Below, one piece after another: positions 45,069 through 53,416 of a DNA stretch of 64,000 bases. Position 1 is the first letter of the stretch, and the number at the start of each line of letters is the position of its first letter. This DNA is from Pseudanabaena sp. lw0831 (lineage in GTDB: Bacteria; Cyanobacteriota; Cyanobacteriia; Pseudanabaenales; Pseudanabaenaceae): contig NZ_BBJB01000085.1 in assembly GCF_016584665.1 (NCBI RefSeq), positions 82,310-146,309 on the forward strand, written 5' to 3'. The notes under the pieces are model-generated. The model made no database searches. It saw only the letters and a program-made list of their open reading frames with translations, and was not told the DNA's origin. The position numbers and the translations under genes are program-made.

Positions 45069-46382
45069 ATGATTTACGAAATTTTCATGCCCGCGCTTAG
45101 CTCCACTATGACCGAAGGAAAAATCACCTCTTGGGTGAAATCACCTGGTGACAAAGTGGAAAAAGGCGAAACTGTCGTGATTGTAGAGTCTGACAAAGCT
45201 GATATGGATGTCGAAACCTTCTATGAAGGTTATCTCGGTGTAATCATTACCCCCGCAGGCGAATCTGCCCCAGTCGGTTCCGCGATCGCCTATGTCGCAG
45301 AGACCAAAGAAGAAATCGAAGAAGCTAAGTTAAAAGCGGCTGGTAAATCCTCGTCACAAAATGGATTGGCTGCACCCCAATTATCTGAAGATCCTCCCGC
45401 TAAATTAGTTTCCACGCCTACGGCAGCCTCGGTTGCCTCGATCCCTGATGTCGTTGTCTCCTCACCACGCAAATCTGCGATCGCTCCATCATCAGGTCGC
45501 CAAATCGTATCCCCAAGAGCCAAGCGCATTGCTAAGGATAATGGGCTTGACTTAGCTAAAATTTCAGGAACTGGACCCAACGGACGAGTTACTGCCGCCG
45601 ATGTCGAAGCATTTCTCCAACCTGCATCTGCACCTGTAGCTAAGTCATCTGCGATCGCAACCGCTGTTGCACCTGCACCTGTCGCCAAAGCGGCAGCTCC
45701 CGTGGCACTAGGAACTACGCAAGCACTGACGACTTTCCAAAAAGCGGTAGTCAACAACATGAATCAGAGCCTTTCAGTGCCTGTGTTCCGTGTTGGTTAT
45801 ACGATTACCACTGATGCTCTTGATACTCTTTACAAGCAAGTCAAGACTAAGGGCGTGACCATGACGGCATTGCTTGCCAAGGCTGTAGCTGTGACTTTGC
45901 AAAAGCATCCTTTGATTAATGCTAGCTATAGCGATCGCGGTATTGAGTACAAGAGCAATATTAATGTTGCTGTCGCTGTCGCTATGGATGACGGTGGCTT
46001 GATTACGCCTGTATTAAAAAATGCTGATCAAACTGACCTCTATAGTCTCTCCCGTGATTGGAAAGGGCTAGTCGATCGCGCTCGTGCGAAGCAATTGCAA
46101 CCCGATGAATACAACTCTGGCACATTCACCATTTCCAACTTGGGTATGTTTGGCGTAGATCGCTTTGATGCGATTTTGCCCCCTGGTACTGGTGCAATTT
46201 TAGCTGTTGGTGGATCTCGCCCTCAAGTTGTGGCAACCAAAGATGGCGCAATCAAAGTCAGCAGCCAAATGCAAGTCAATCTCACCGCCGATCACCGTGT
46301 CATTTATGGCGCTCATGCCGCTCAGTTCTTGCAAGATTTAGCTAAACTAATTGAAACCAATCCTCAATCTCTGACTCTTTAA
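45069..46382 (+). CDS. pdhC: dihydrolipoamide acetyltransferase, pyruvate dehydrogenase E2
   Basis: 437 residues: one lipoyl domain with lipoyl-Lys K43 (VESDKADMDVETF), Ala/Pro/Ser-rich linker, peripheral subunit-binding domain (VSPRAKRIAKDNGLDLAKIS), a second linker, and the catalytic 2-oxoacid dehydrogenase acyltransferase domain ending with ADHRVIYGAHAAQFL (His-Asp active site). In cyanobacteria this is the PDH E2; no E1 or E3 gene is adjacent. Terminator at 46392-46429. Confidence 0.94.
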   Translation: MIYEIFMPALSSTMTEGKITSWVKSPGDKVEKGETVVIVESDKADMDVETFYEGYLGVIITPAGESAPVGSAIAYVAETKEEIEEAKLKAAGKSSSQNGLAAPQLSEDPPAKLVSTPTAASVASIPDVVVSSPRKSAIAPSSGRQIVSPRAKRIAKDNGLDLAKISGTGPNGRVTAADVEAFLQPASAPVAKSSAIATAVAPAPVAKAAAPVALGTTQALTTFQKAVVNNMNQSLSVPVFRVGYTITTDALDTLYKQVKTKGVTMTALLAKAVAVTLQKHPLINASYSDRGIEYKSNINVAVAVAMDDGGLITPVLKNADQTDLYSLSRDWKGLVDRARAKQLQPDEYNSGTFTISNLGMFGVDRFDAILPPGTGAILAVGGSRPQVVATKDGAIKVSSQMQVNLTADHRVIYGAHAAQFLQDLAKLIETNPQSLTL

Positions 46383-46391
46383 AACCCTCCC

Positions 46392-46429
46392 AAAAAGAAA
46401 GGCGACGCTTCGCTTCGCCTTTCTTTTTT
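46392..46429. terminator. terminator of pdhC
   Basis: Palindromic hairpin AAAAAGAAAGGCGA/TCGCCTTTCTTTTT around CGCTTCGCT with T-run, ten bases after the stop. Confidence 0.8.
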
Positions 46430-46463
46430 AGCTACAATTTCAGTAGTATCTGAGTAATTCGCC

Positions 46464-47153
46464 ATGATTGCTGTAACCAAGCCCTCTGCGATCGCAACCG
46501 CATCATCTACGATTACGGTTGAACAGATTCGCCCTGTTGCCGAGCAACGCATTCTCCTAGAAAATGTTAGCTGGAAAACTTTTGAGCAATTACTTGACGA
46601 TCTAGGCGATCGCCGCAGCACTTTATTTCATTACATCAACGGTAATTTAGAAATTATGTCGCCAATGGCGTTACATGAGCGGAGCAATCGCTTTATTGAT
46701 GATTTAATTCGGGTGTTGTCCGATGAGCTAGAGCTAGAACTATGTAAATGTGGCTCGTTATTAATGCGTATTCCCGATCTCAAGGTTGGTGCAGAACCAG
46801 ATTCTTGCTACTACATTGCAAATGAGCCAGTAATTCGGAGTAAAAAGGTAATTACTGTAGGACAAGATCCACCACCTGATCTAGTTTTAGAAGTTGATAT
46901 CACCAATCCTAGCGATCGCCGTTTACCGATCTATGCCCTGCTTAATATTCCTGAAATTTGGCGCTATGACGGCTATAACTTAGAATTTCTCGCTTTGGAA
47001 AATGGAGAATATATAAAAACAGAGTGCAGCTTATCTTTTCCTAACTTGCTTGCGGCGATAATTGTCGAGTTTATGCAAAAACGATTTCAATTAGGCGATC
47101 GCCAAGCTCTCAAAGAATTTCGTCAATGGGTGAGAGATAACTATCCACATTAA
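46464..47153 (+). CDS. Uma2 family endonuclease-like protein (DUF820)
   Basis: 229 residues of the PD-(D/E)XK-like Uma2 family: LFHYINGNLEIMSPMALHER (the E of the first motif), then GAEPDSCYYI and PPPDLVLEVDITNPSDRR (D and ExD/K-like site) and EIWRYDGYNLEFL. Very abundant in cyanobacteria and unlinked to a known process. Restriction-like fold is predicted from family knowledge. A second member is at 56794-57411, only about 25% similar by eye. Confidence 0.88.
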   Translation: MIAVTKPSAIATASSTITVEQIRPVAEQRILLENVSWKTFEQLLDDLGDRRSTLFHYINGNLEIMSPMALHERSNRFIDDLIRVLSDELELELCKCGSLLMRIPDLKVGAEPDSCYYIANEPVIRSKKVITVGQDPPPDLVLEVDITNPSDRRLPIYALLNIPEIWRYDGYNLEFLALENGEYIKTECSLSFPNLLAAIIVEFMQKRFQLGDRQALKEFRQWVRDNYPH

Positions 47154-47238
47154 GAAAAGATGGAGAATGTCCTAACTTACTCAAAAAAGACTGTTAATAT
47201 ATTAAGTAATAAAAATTAATATAACTTTTTAAGATACT

Positions 47239-48024
47239 TTGTTTCTATCTCCTGACAGGGTTGAACTCAAGGAGCGCTCCTTAGAACGTGCCAGATCACC
47301 AGTTCAGGAACTATCCTTAACTGCAAATATTACGTCAGCGTTTCCCCAATATCTATCAAAAAATTTACTAGCTAAAACCTATGCGTTACAACATTGGCGC
47401 GTATGGCTAGCTTCACTCTTTTTAGTATCTGTACCAGTATTTTTTGAAGCTCCACTTGTGCGCTACGCGCCTTGGTTGAGTTTGATTTGTACCGTCGGTT
47501 GGCTTGCGATCGCCAAACATCTTCAAGCAGAACCCAAATCAAGAATTTGGGGCAGCCTAATTTGGGGCTTTAGTCTGACTTGGTTATGTGGCTCTCTATA
47601 TTGGGGCTGGCTACGCTGGGAGCCTGCCTATCATGTACCAGTCGAAGCTTTAGCTTTGCCTTGGGCAATCTGGGCAACTCGTCAAGATTCACACCGAGTC
47701 GGGGGGCTGTTTTATATAGGCTCACTATTCGGCACAGCTATTACCGATCTGTATTTCTACATCGCGCATCTTTTTCCTAACTGGAAAGCCTTGATGCAAG
47801 TTGAATCAAACATTAGTCTTGCTCAGCCAATTTTAAAAAATGCTTTAACTTTGGTAGAAACCCCTTGGGGAATGACTTGGGCTTGTATTCTTGCCGCATT
47901 GCTCTTGATTACTGGGAATAAAGCAATGCGATCGCCTAATCTCGCTTACTGGGCTTTTGGCGGAGCAGTGTTAGGTACGATTTTTGTAGATTTGCTATTT
48001 TTCAGCGTCGCAATATTGGGATAA
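47239..48024 (+). CDS. DUF3120 family membrane protein
   Basis: 261 residues from TTG 47239; no ATG fits better in frame. About six membrane segments (WRVWLASLFLVSVPVFFEAP first, ending with FFSVAILG). The LVSVPVFFEAPLVRYAPWLS stretch and length match DUF3120, known essentially from cyanobacteria and of unknown function. Followed by a terminator at 48023-48054. Confidence 0.8.
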   Translation: MFLSPDRVELKERSLERARSPVQELSLTANITSAFPQYLSKNLLAKTYALQHWRVWLASLFLVSVPVFFEAPLVRYAPWLSLICTVGWLAIAKHLQAEPKSRIWGSLIWGFSLTWLCGSLYWGWLRWEPAYHVPVEALALPWAIWATRQDSHRVGGLFYIGSLFGTAITDLYFYIAHLFPNWKALMQVESNISLAQPILKNALTLVETPWGMTWACILAALLLITGNKAMRSPNLAYWAFGGAVLGTIFVDLLFFSVAILG

Positions 48025-48054
48025 AAAAAGAGTCGCTTGGCGACTCTTTTTTTT
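48023..48054. terminator. terminator of the DUF3120 gene
   Basis: Hairpin AAAAAAAGAGTCGC/GCGACTCTTTTTTT overlapping the stop codon, eight T after the stem. A second small palindrome (ACCCAGCG/CGCTGGGT) is at 48077-48098. Confidence 0.85.
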
Positions 48055-48179
48055 CAGGAATTATAGGCAAATAAAAACCCAGCGTTGGTGCGCTGGGTGC
48101 AGTCAGTTTAAGGCTTCATTGATTAGTAGATTACTGGAATACGTTCGATCTTCACCTCACGCGATCGGGTGAAATATCT

Positions 48180-48214
48180 CGATTGAAATTATTGCAGAGC
48201 AATAATTTCAATCG
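48180..48214. repeat. palindrome overlapping stop of AmpG-like gene
   Basis: Perfect inverted repeat CGATTGAAATTATTG/CAATAATTTCAATCG containing the TAA stop of the gene starting at 49638. Another case of a palindrome at a gene end. Confidence 0.6.
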
Positions 48215-49638
48215 AGCGGTAAAGAATCCACTTTTTTGAATTCTCCATTCCAAGGTGCAAAAAATGGTAAGAGAATCATGCCAGGAATAGCTAATACCAA
48301 CGTAAACAAGAAAAATAAAGCCCAGCCCTTGCCATCACTGCCAGTCAACCAAGAGAGCTGATTAATCGCTGTCCATGATGGCAGATTACGCTGAATAAAT
48401 TGTGCCGACTCACCTGAAAATGGCGAAGCTAAAATATCTCGTCCAACTGCAAACAGACTCGAAAGCAGTGCAAATTGAGTTGCTGAGAAACTAGGATTGC
48501 ATAACACCATCAGAAATCCTAAAAACCCTGCGGTTCCAAGACCACTGCAAAAATTCTCTACATTAATTGCAGCTAGTAAAACCAGATCATTTTTCCCAGC
48601 AACGGCGATCGCATAATAGCCAATGTTACTAATCGCTTGCAAAAATCCGAATACCCATAGCGATCGATTAACCCCAATTTTGCTAAGAATAGCTCCCCCA
48701 GCTAAAGTCCCCACAATCGTGGCAACTAGTCCAATTCCCTGTCTGACCGTGCCAATTGTGCCATCATCAAAAATAGTTTTTAAGAAAGGGACTGCCATTT
48801 TACCCACCATCGCATCGCTAAATCGATAGAAGATCGTGAATATGAGAATTAATAAAACCTTGCCCCCACCCAAGCGTTGAAAAAATTCTTGAAAAGGCTT
48901 AACTACAGCTTCATCTAATGTCGCAGGACGCGCATTAGCTTCTGGTGGTTCGGGGGCGATGAATGTGGCGATCAGTCCGAGGCTCATTACAACTGCTAGT
49001 AACACATATACCCAAGCCCAACCAAATCGACTGAGGCTTAAGCTTGTAAAACCGTTGCTGGATAGAAACTGTGAAAGCGAGGATTTCCAACTTAATCGAG
49101 TCGCCAAATTAAATCCGACAAATCCCGCAAATAGAAGTGCAATTCGATAGCCCATTACCCAAATCCCGATCCCTGCACCGACTTCCTGCACTTTTAAGAC
49201 ATCAGTACGATAAGCGTCGATCGCAATATCTTGAGTCGCACTGAGAAAAGCAAGAACTAAGGCGGTAACTGCTAAAACTGGTAAAGCTTCGTTCCGACTA
49301 GCTAGGGGTAAGCTATCGATCGTAAACATTTGTAATGCGATCGCCAAAATAGCAAGAACTAAACCGCCTTGTGTTAATAAAATCCAGCCTCTGCGTCGTC
49401 CTAAAAAAGGTGGCACAAAGCGATCGATAAATGGCGACCACAGAAATTTGAGTGAATATGGCAGCGAAACTAAACCTAGCCAGCCAATCGTACTAAGGTC
49501 AAACTTAGCACTGGTAAGCCATGCGCGAAATGCATCATCGGTGAGTGCATAGGGTAGTCCTGACGCAAAGCCCAGTGACAAAAGCGCCGCCATTTTGCGA
49601 CTCTGAAAAACTCGAAAAAATTGGGCGATCGTATTCAT
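48208..49638 (-). CDS. MFS transporter, AmpG-like muropeptide permease family
   Basis: 476 residues, twelve membrane segments. The LSLGFASGLPYALTDDAFRA, STIGWLGLVSLPYSLKFLWS and DAYRTDVL motifs match the PAT/AmpG family of cell-wall muropeptide importers. In cyanobacteria it could serve peptidoglycan recycling or transport of another compound. The ATG at 49638 is divergent from the Yfr1 RNA and trxA. Its stop lies in a palindrome. Confidence 0.87.
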   Translation of the reverse strand: MNTIAQFFRVFQSRKMAALLSLGFASGLPYALTDDAFRAWLTSAKFDLSTIGWLGLVSLPYSLKFLWSPFIDRFVPPFLGRRRGWILLTQGGLVLAILAIALQMFTIDSLPLASRNEALPVLAVTALVLAFLSATQDIAIDAYRTDVLKVQEVGAGIGIWVMGYRIALLFAGFVGFNLATRLSWKSSLSQFLSSNGFTSLSLSRFGWAWVYVLLAVVMSLGLIATFIAPEPPEANARPATLDEAVVKPFQEFFQRLGGGKVLLILIFTIFYRFSDAMVGKMAVPFLKTIFDDGTIGTVRQGIGLVATIVGTLAGGAILSKIGVNRSLWVFGFLQAISNIGYYAIAVAGKNDLVLLAAINVENFCSGLGTAGFLGFLMVLCNPSFSATQFALLSSLFAVGRDILASPFSGESAQFIQRNLPSWTAINQLSWLTGSDGKGWALFFLFTLVLAIPGMILLPFFAPWNGEFKKVDSLPLD

Positions 49639-49653
49639 ACTTGCGGATTAGAC

Positions 49654-49659
49654 TACAAT
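49654..49659 (+). promoter_or_regulatory. -10 box of Yfr1
   Basis: TACAAT, about twelve bases before the RNA's first stem. No good -35 box is visible at the usual distance. Confidence 0.45.
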
Positions 49660-49670
49660 ATATATGTAAG

Positions 49671-49745
49671 CGGAGACGAAAGTTTCCGTTCACTCCTCAC
49701 ACCACATTCCGCCTGAGCTTATGAGCAGCAAAGGCGGTTTCTTAT
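49671..49745 (+). ncRNA. yfr1: Yfr1 regulatory small RNA
   Basis: Structure matches Yfr1: a 7-bp stem CGGAGAC/GTTTCCG with GAAA loop, then the single-stranded core CACTCCTCACACCACATTCC containing the ultraconserved ACTCCTCACAC, then a stem CCGCCT/AGGCGG (49709-49714/49732-49737) followed by TTTCTTATTTTTT as terminator. Yfr1 is a cyanobacterial sRNA whose core base-pairs with mRNAs (for example porin mRNAs). Placement upstream of trxA is the position known in other cyanobacteria. Exact 5' end is inferred. Confidence 0.9.
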
Positions 49746-49818
49746 TTTTTGGACTAAGTTAAGAAGACTTAATTATTTGGAGGATGCGTTAGCGATCTCA
49801 TAATGCATCCTACGTTAT

Positions 49819-49869
49819 AACCAATTTTGGATTTTTACCGCCTACGGCGGTAAAAATCCAAAATTGGTT
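49819..49869. repeat. AACCAATTTT-type palindrome (AAACCGATTTT family)
   Basis: 51-bp palindrome AACCAATTTTGGATTTTTACC/...TAAAAATCCAAAATTGGTT around GCCTACGGC; related to the AAACCGATTTT family with A for G. Lies between Yfr1 and trxA. Confidence 0.65.
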
Positions 49870-49953
49870 TCATGATCTTGCGAAGAGCTAACTCAATCAT
49901 TGAGTGTCGAGCTTAACAATTCTGGTTTTTAGCAAATGTGCAATGCTAGCTGT

Positions 49954-49959
49954 TATACT
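49954..49959 (+). promoter_or_regulatory. candidate -10 box of trxA
   Basis: TATACT, 57 bases before the trxA ATG; no convincing -35. A GGGAG RBS at 50001-50005 supports the ATG at 50016. Confidence 0.35.
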
Positions 49960-50015
49960 ACCTACACGCAATTTTTGTAAATAAAAGTTTTTAATATTTA
50001 GGGAGTTAGCAAAGC

Positions 50016-50345
50016 ATGTCATCAGCGATCGCCGTCACAGATGCTAGCTTTGAGCAGGACGTACTTAAAAGTGACATCCCTGTTCTAGTAGATTTTTGGG
50101 CCCCTTGGTGTGGTCCCTGCCGTATGGTTGCTCCTGTAGTGGAAGAAGTCGCTACACAGTATGAGGGCAAAATCAAAGTTTTTAAGCTTAATACCGATGA
50201 GAATCCTAGCGTAGCTGGACAATATGGCATCCGCAGTATTCCCACGCTCATGTTATTTAAGGGTGGTCAACGGGTGGATGTGGTTGTAGGTGCTGTCCCT
50301 AAGACAACATTATCTTCCACGATCGAAAAGCACTTGGATAGTTAA
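50016..50345 (+). CDS. trxA: thioredoxin TrxA
   Basis: 109 residues, a canonical m-type thioredoxin: [20 protein letters not shown] with active site W31-CGPC-35, cis-Pro in [12 protein letters not shown]. Reduces disulfides in many targets in the cytosol with ferredoxin- or NADPH-dependent reductase. RBS GGGAG about ten bases upstream. Downstream palindrome at 50359-50401 is the likely terminator. Confidence 0.96.
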   Translation: MSSAIAVTDASFEQDVLKSDIPVLVDFWAPWCGPCRMVAPVVEEVATQYEGKIKVFKLNTDENPSVAGQYGIRSIPTLMLFKGGQRVDVVVGAVPKTTLSSTIEKHLDS

Positions 50346-50358
50346 TAAATTTTCCAGT

Positions 50359-50401
50359 ACCTAACACAAAAGGGGCGCGTAGCGCCCCTTTTGTGTTAGG
50401 T
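50359..50401. terminator. terminator of trxA
   Basis: Perfect palindrome ACCTAACACAAAAGGGGCG/CGCCCCTTTTGTGTTAGGT around CGTAG, 14 bases after the stop. Confidence 0.75.
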
Positions 50402-50461
50402 AGATAAGTGCAAAGCGCTATATATTAAGTAAATATCTACTAGCTAATTGAACGAAACTAA

Positions 50462-51013
50462 GTGGCGTTACAATCTAAGATTGTCGAAATTTTATCTGCT
50501 GACGAGCTGCGTCGGACGATCAATCGTTTGGCTTCGCAAATTGTCGAAGCTAGTGAAGATCTCGCAAATGTTGTTTTGCTCGGAGTTTATACCCGTGGTG
50601 TGCCTCTAGGTGTAGCGATCGCAAGGCAGATTGAGGCTCTTGAAGGAATTTTAGTTCCTTCAGGGGCTTTGGATATTACATTTTATCGAGATGATCTTGA
50701 CAAAATTGGATTGCGAACACCTAGCAAAACTGAGATTCCCTTTGATCTCAATGGTAAAACTATCGTCTTAGTCGATGATGTTATTTATAGCGGAAGAACA
50801 ATTGGAGCCGCATTGAGTGCAATTCATGACTATGGTCGCCCCAAGGTAGTTAGATTATTGGCGCTGATCGATCGCGGTCATCGTGAGCTTCCAATTCATC
50901 CTGATTATGTGGGACGCACATTACCAACTTCTAAAGATGAACAGGTCAAAGTGTTTTTGAGTGCCGCAGGGGACGGTCGCGATGGAGTTGAGTTAATTAA
51001 ACCGCTTAACTAG
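50462..51013 (+). CDS. pyrR: bifunctional PyrR (pyr operon regulator/uracil phosphoribosyltransferase)
   Basis: 183 residues from GTG 50462. The PRPP-binding motif [20 protein letters not shown] near residue 100 and [16 protein letters not shown] are typical of PyrR. It either binds pyr mRNA leader or has UPRTase activity; no pyr operon or leader is in the window, so only the protein can be called. A small AbrB-type gene follows. Confidence 0.92.
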   Translation: MALQSKIVEILSADELRRTINRLASQIVEASEDLANVVLLGVYTRGVPLGVAIARQIEALEGILVPSGALDITFYRDDLDKIGLRTPSKTEIPFDLNGKTIVLVDDVIYSGRTIGAALSAIHDYGRPKVVRLLALIDRGHRELPIHPDYVGRTLPTSKDEQVKVFLSAAGDGRDGVELIKPLN

Positions 51014-51050
51014 ATGTTTTACTTTTCTCCACAGTTATTCTCGCAATACT

Positions 51051-51308
51051 ATGCAGACAGATCAAAAGCTACTAGCCTCAAAAGTAACCTCTAAATTTCA
51101 AACTACAATACCCAAAATCATTCGTGACGCTATGAGCATATCTCAAGGGGACGTTGTTGTATTTGAAATTGAGGAAGGTCGAGTCTTTATCAAAAAATTG
51201 CAGCCGTTAGATTTAGATTATCTCAGTGCGATCTCAGAAACTTTGAGTGAGTGGGCATCTCCAGAAGATGAGGAAACTTATTGTGACCTTCAATCGTTGC
51301 GAGCTTAG
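51051..51308 (+). CDS. AbrB/MazE-type antitoxin, no toxin adjacent
   Basis: 85 residues, SpoVT-AbrB swapped-hairpin DNA-binding domain in the N-terminal half (SKVTSKFQTTIPKIIRDAMS, VVFEIEEGRVFIKKL) and an acidic C-terminal tail that would bind a toxin (SEWASPEDEETYCDL). Starts 37 bp after pyrR. The 190 bp downstream contain no PemK/MazF-like ORF, so it is an orphan or a regulator. An inverted repeat (51310-51323 with 51357-51370) follows. Confidence 0.75.
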   Translation: MQTDQKLLASKVTSKFQTTIPKIIRDAMSISQGDVVVFEIEEGRVFIKKLQPLDLDYLSAISETLSEWASPEDEETYCDLQSLRA

Positions 51309-51309
51309 G

Positions 51310-51370
51310 TCAAAGCATTCCCCAATTAAAATTATCTGAAAACTTATGGATTTCCGTGGGAATGCTTTGA
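51310..51370. terminator. hairpin after the AbrB-type gene
   Basis: Arms GTCAAAGCATTCCC/GGGAATGCTTTGAC separated by 33 bp, immediately after the antitoxin stop. The rest of this gap up to 51497 holds only a 31-codon open frame (51406-51501) that I cannot identify. Confidence 0.45.
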
Positions 51371-51497
51371 CCCTACATGGGGATCATCTGGGGCGCGAAT
51401 AATTCATGATACTAAAGACAAAATGCATTGGGGCTTTGAGCCGAGATGACCGTGAAGCAACGCAAAGAGCGATCGCCCAGATTTTTAAGATAAGTCT

Positions 51498-52256
51498 TTA
51501 ACGAAAAAGTCTTTTATAATGTGAGCTATATAGCTGCGATCGCTCTTTTGTAGTACTTTTTGAATTATTTAAAGCAGGACTAATCACAAACAGTGTAGTT
51601 CTGGTTAAGTTCTCTTTGATGGTGACAGATGCCATTTCTGAAAGGGGAACCGTCAAAATCTTTTCATCTTCCCAACCTAATCGATAGCAAATTGCCACAT
51701 TGGTATCGGCGGGATAATGTTCCATTAACTTGCTTTGAGCATTCTCCACATGTTGGGCGCTGAGGTATAGACATAACGAAGCTTGATGGGCAGCCAGACT
51801 CGATAATTCTTCGCGTTCAGGAACTTGAGTACGTCCACTAATGCGCGTAAGGATTATCGTTTGGACTAGTTCAGGAACAGTTAGTTCTACTTGTAAGCGT
51901 GCTGCTGCTAGTTGGAATGCACTAACCCCAGGGATGATTTCACAAGGGATTTCGGCTTCAGATAGAGCTACTATTTGTTCTTGAATTGCACCATATAAAC
52001 TCGGATCGCCATCGTGTAAACGGACTACTAATTTTTGCGATCGCACTCTATCAACAATAATCTCTAAAATCTCTTCGAGGGATTTGCTCGCAGTGGGAAT
52101 TATTTCGGCATTAGAACGACAAAATTGTAGCATTGAGTCGGGGATGAGAGAATTCGCATAAACGATCACATCGGCTTTGATTAAGAGATTACGCCCCTTA
52201 ACTGTAATTAAGTCAGGATCACCAGGTCCCGCACCGACGATATAAACAGGTTGCAT
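51498..52256 (-). CDS. cobM: precorrin-4 C11-methyltransferase CobM/CbiF
   Basis: 252 residues. SAM-dependent tetrapyrrole methylase: GAGPGDPDLITVKGRNLL N-terminus, VVRLHDGDPSLYGAIQEQI (the conserved GDP loop) and IPCEIIPGVSAFQLAAARLQ. The IVYANSLIPDSMLQFC stretch is specific to CobM/CbiF. Introduces the C11 methyl in corrinoid synthesis. Downstream of cbiD on the same strand (52303), with a hairpin between them; probable operon. Confidence 0.92.
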   Translation of the reverse strand: MQPVYIVGAGPGDPDLITVKGRNLLIKADVIVYANSLIPDSMLQFCRSNAEIIPTASKSLEEILEIIVDRVRSQKLVVRLHDGDPSLYGAIQEQIVALSEAEIPCEIIPGVSAFQLAAARLQVELTVPELVQTIILTRISGRTQVPEREELSSLAAHQASLCLYLSAQHVENAQSKLMEHYPADTNVAICYRLGWEDEKILTVPLSEMASVTIKENLTRTTLFVISPALNNSKSTTKERSQLYSSHYKRLFR

Positions 52257-52266
52257 TAAAAAACTC

Positions 52267-52305
52267 TAAGATTAAAGACTAGCGCAAAGCGCTGTCTTTA
52301 TCTTA
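52267..52305. promoter_or_regulatory. hairpin between cbiD and cobM
   Basis: Imperfect palindrome TAAGATTAAAGAC/GTCTTTATCTTA with GCGCAAAGCGC loop; contains the stop of cbiD. Intra-operon terminator, processing site or repeat. Confidence 0.45.
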
Positions 52306-53340
52306 GACAACTAACTGTCCTAATCGATCGCACAAAATTGTTTTGATCTCAATTTTAAGATCTGTGTATTTCTGTACATAAGCTGTGGCTCGCTGCGTAA
52401 TTTGATCGGTGAGATATTGAAAAACCACGCGATCGCAGTTTTGCTCAACTAATAATTTATGTATTGCTTCGGCTGTAGGCGATCGCTCTATTTCTTGAAT
52501 TAGGGCGATCGGTAAATTCTCATGCACGGCAGCTCTAACTAAAATATCCACTCTGGCATCAGCCAAGTGACTAGAAGTATTGAAAATTCCACCTGCTAAT
52601 TTTAATAATTTTCCATGATAACCAACAAGAGTTATTGAAGTTACACCTAAGAGCGCAGCCTCTACTAACATTGCGCCTACCCAATTGGCTGTCTGGACTA
52701 ATTGTGAAGTTTGAAACCCAAGATTTTGAGAGACTTGGTAGCCATTTGCACCGATGTAAAATGCTATTTCATGGGAATTAGATGCTTTAGTTCGTAAATC
52801 TGCGCGAAACTCTTCGAGTTTATCTTCTACGGAGAGAGGTTTTGATATTGCAGAAGTTCCTAATAAAGATAGTCCCTCAAGAATGCCAAAAGCAGCATTG
52901 GAAGTACGTTTAGCCAACGCTTTTCCTTCAGGCAAAATAAATCTAATTCTTGCAGAGAGATGATCTGGCAAGAGCTGTAAGAGATTGACCTCTGCTAAAT
53001 TTCGCGCTAATTGATAGATAGCTGGCTCTCCACTAGAGGTTCTTCCCAAACCTTCTCCAGCTTCTAAAATTATTCGTTCTTCACTTGTTGAAGATTCTAA
53101 TTTTACCCAAGCCCAGACAGGAGTTCCTGCGGTCAGATCGAGATTATCACCTGGGTCACTAATAGCGATCGCGATCGCTGTATTGTCATCAATAATTGCG
53201 CTTTGGGCAATTTCCACTTTGCCTGAACCAGATTCCAATAAATCAAGTTCTACCAAAGTTGAGTTCTTTCTTTGGATGGCAAAAATTGCGGCTTTAGCAG
53301 CAGCGATCGCAAATACAGGAAGGGTGTATCCAGATTTCAT
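52303..53340 (-). CDS. cbiD: cobalt-precorrin-5B C1-methyltransferase CbiD
   Basis: 345 residues from ATG 53340 (MKSGYTLPVFAIAAAKAAIF), the standard CbiD N-terminus; the longer frame to 53478 (TTG) reads through a hairpin (53360-53400) and should be rejected. Motifs DPGDNLDLTAGTPVWAWV, EGLGRTSSGEPA and GYHGKLLKLAGGIFNTSSH are characteristic. Methylates C1 of cobalt-precorrin-5B in the anaerobic corrin pathway. First of a two-gene operon with cobM. Confidence 0.92.
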   Translation of the reverse strand: MKSGYTLPVFAIAAAKAAIFAIQRKNSTLVELDLLESGSGKVEIAQSAIIDDNTAIAIAISDPGDNLDLTAGTPVWAWVKLESSTSEERIILEAGEGLGRTSSGEPAIYQLARNLAEVNLLQLLPDHLSARIRFILPEGKALAKRTSNAAFGILEGLSLLGTSAISKPLSVEDKLEEFRADLRTKASNSHEIAFYIGANGYQVSQNLGFQTSQLVQTANWVGAMLVEAALLGVTSITLVGYHGKLLKLAGGIFNTSSHLADARVDILVRAAVHENLPIALIQEIERSPTAEAIHKLLVEQNCDRVVFQYLTDQITQRATAYVQKYTDLKIEIKTILCDRLGQLVV

Positions 53341-53359
53341 ACACGTAATTATCTCGATC

Positions 53360-53400
53360 ACAAAAAGAGAGACAGCGCAAAGCGCTGTCTCTCTTTTTGT
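53360..53400. terminator. bidirectional terminator before cbiD
   Basis: Perfect palindrome ACAAAAAGAGAGACAGCGC/GCGCTGTCTCTCTTTTTGT, behind the lipoprotein gene and 20 bp upstream of cbiD's ATG. Terminates the lipoprotein gene (minus strand) with TTTTTG. Confidence 0.75.
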
Positions 53401-53416
53401 AGGTTTACTGAAACGA

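Noticed and set aside
45290..45760. 156-codon minus-strand ORF
   Set aside because: Shadow of the Ala/Pro-rich linker of pdhC; low complexity.
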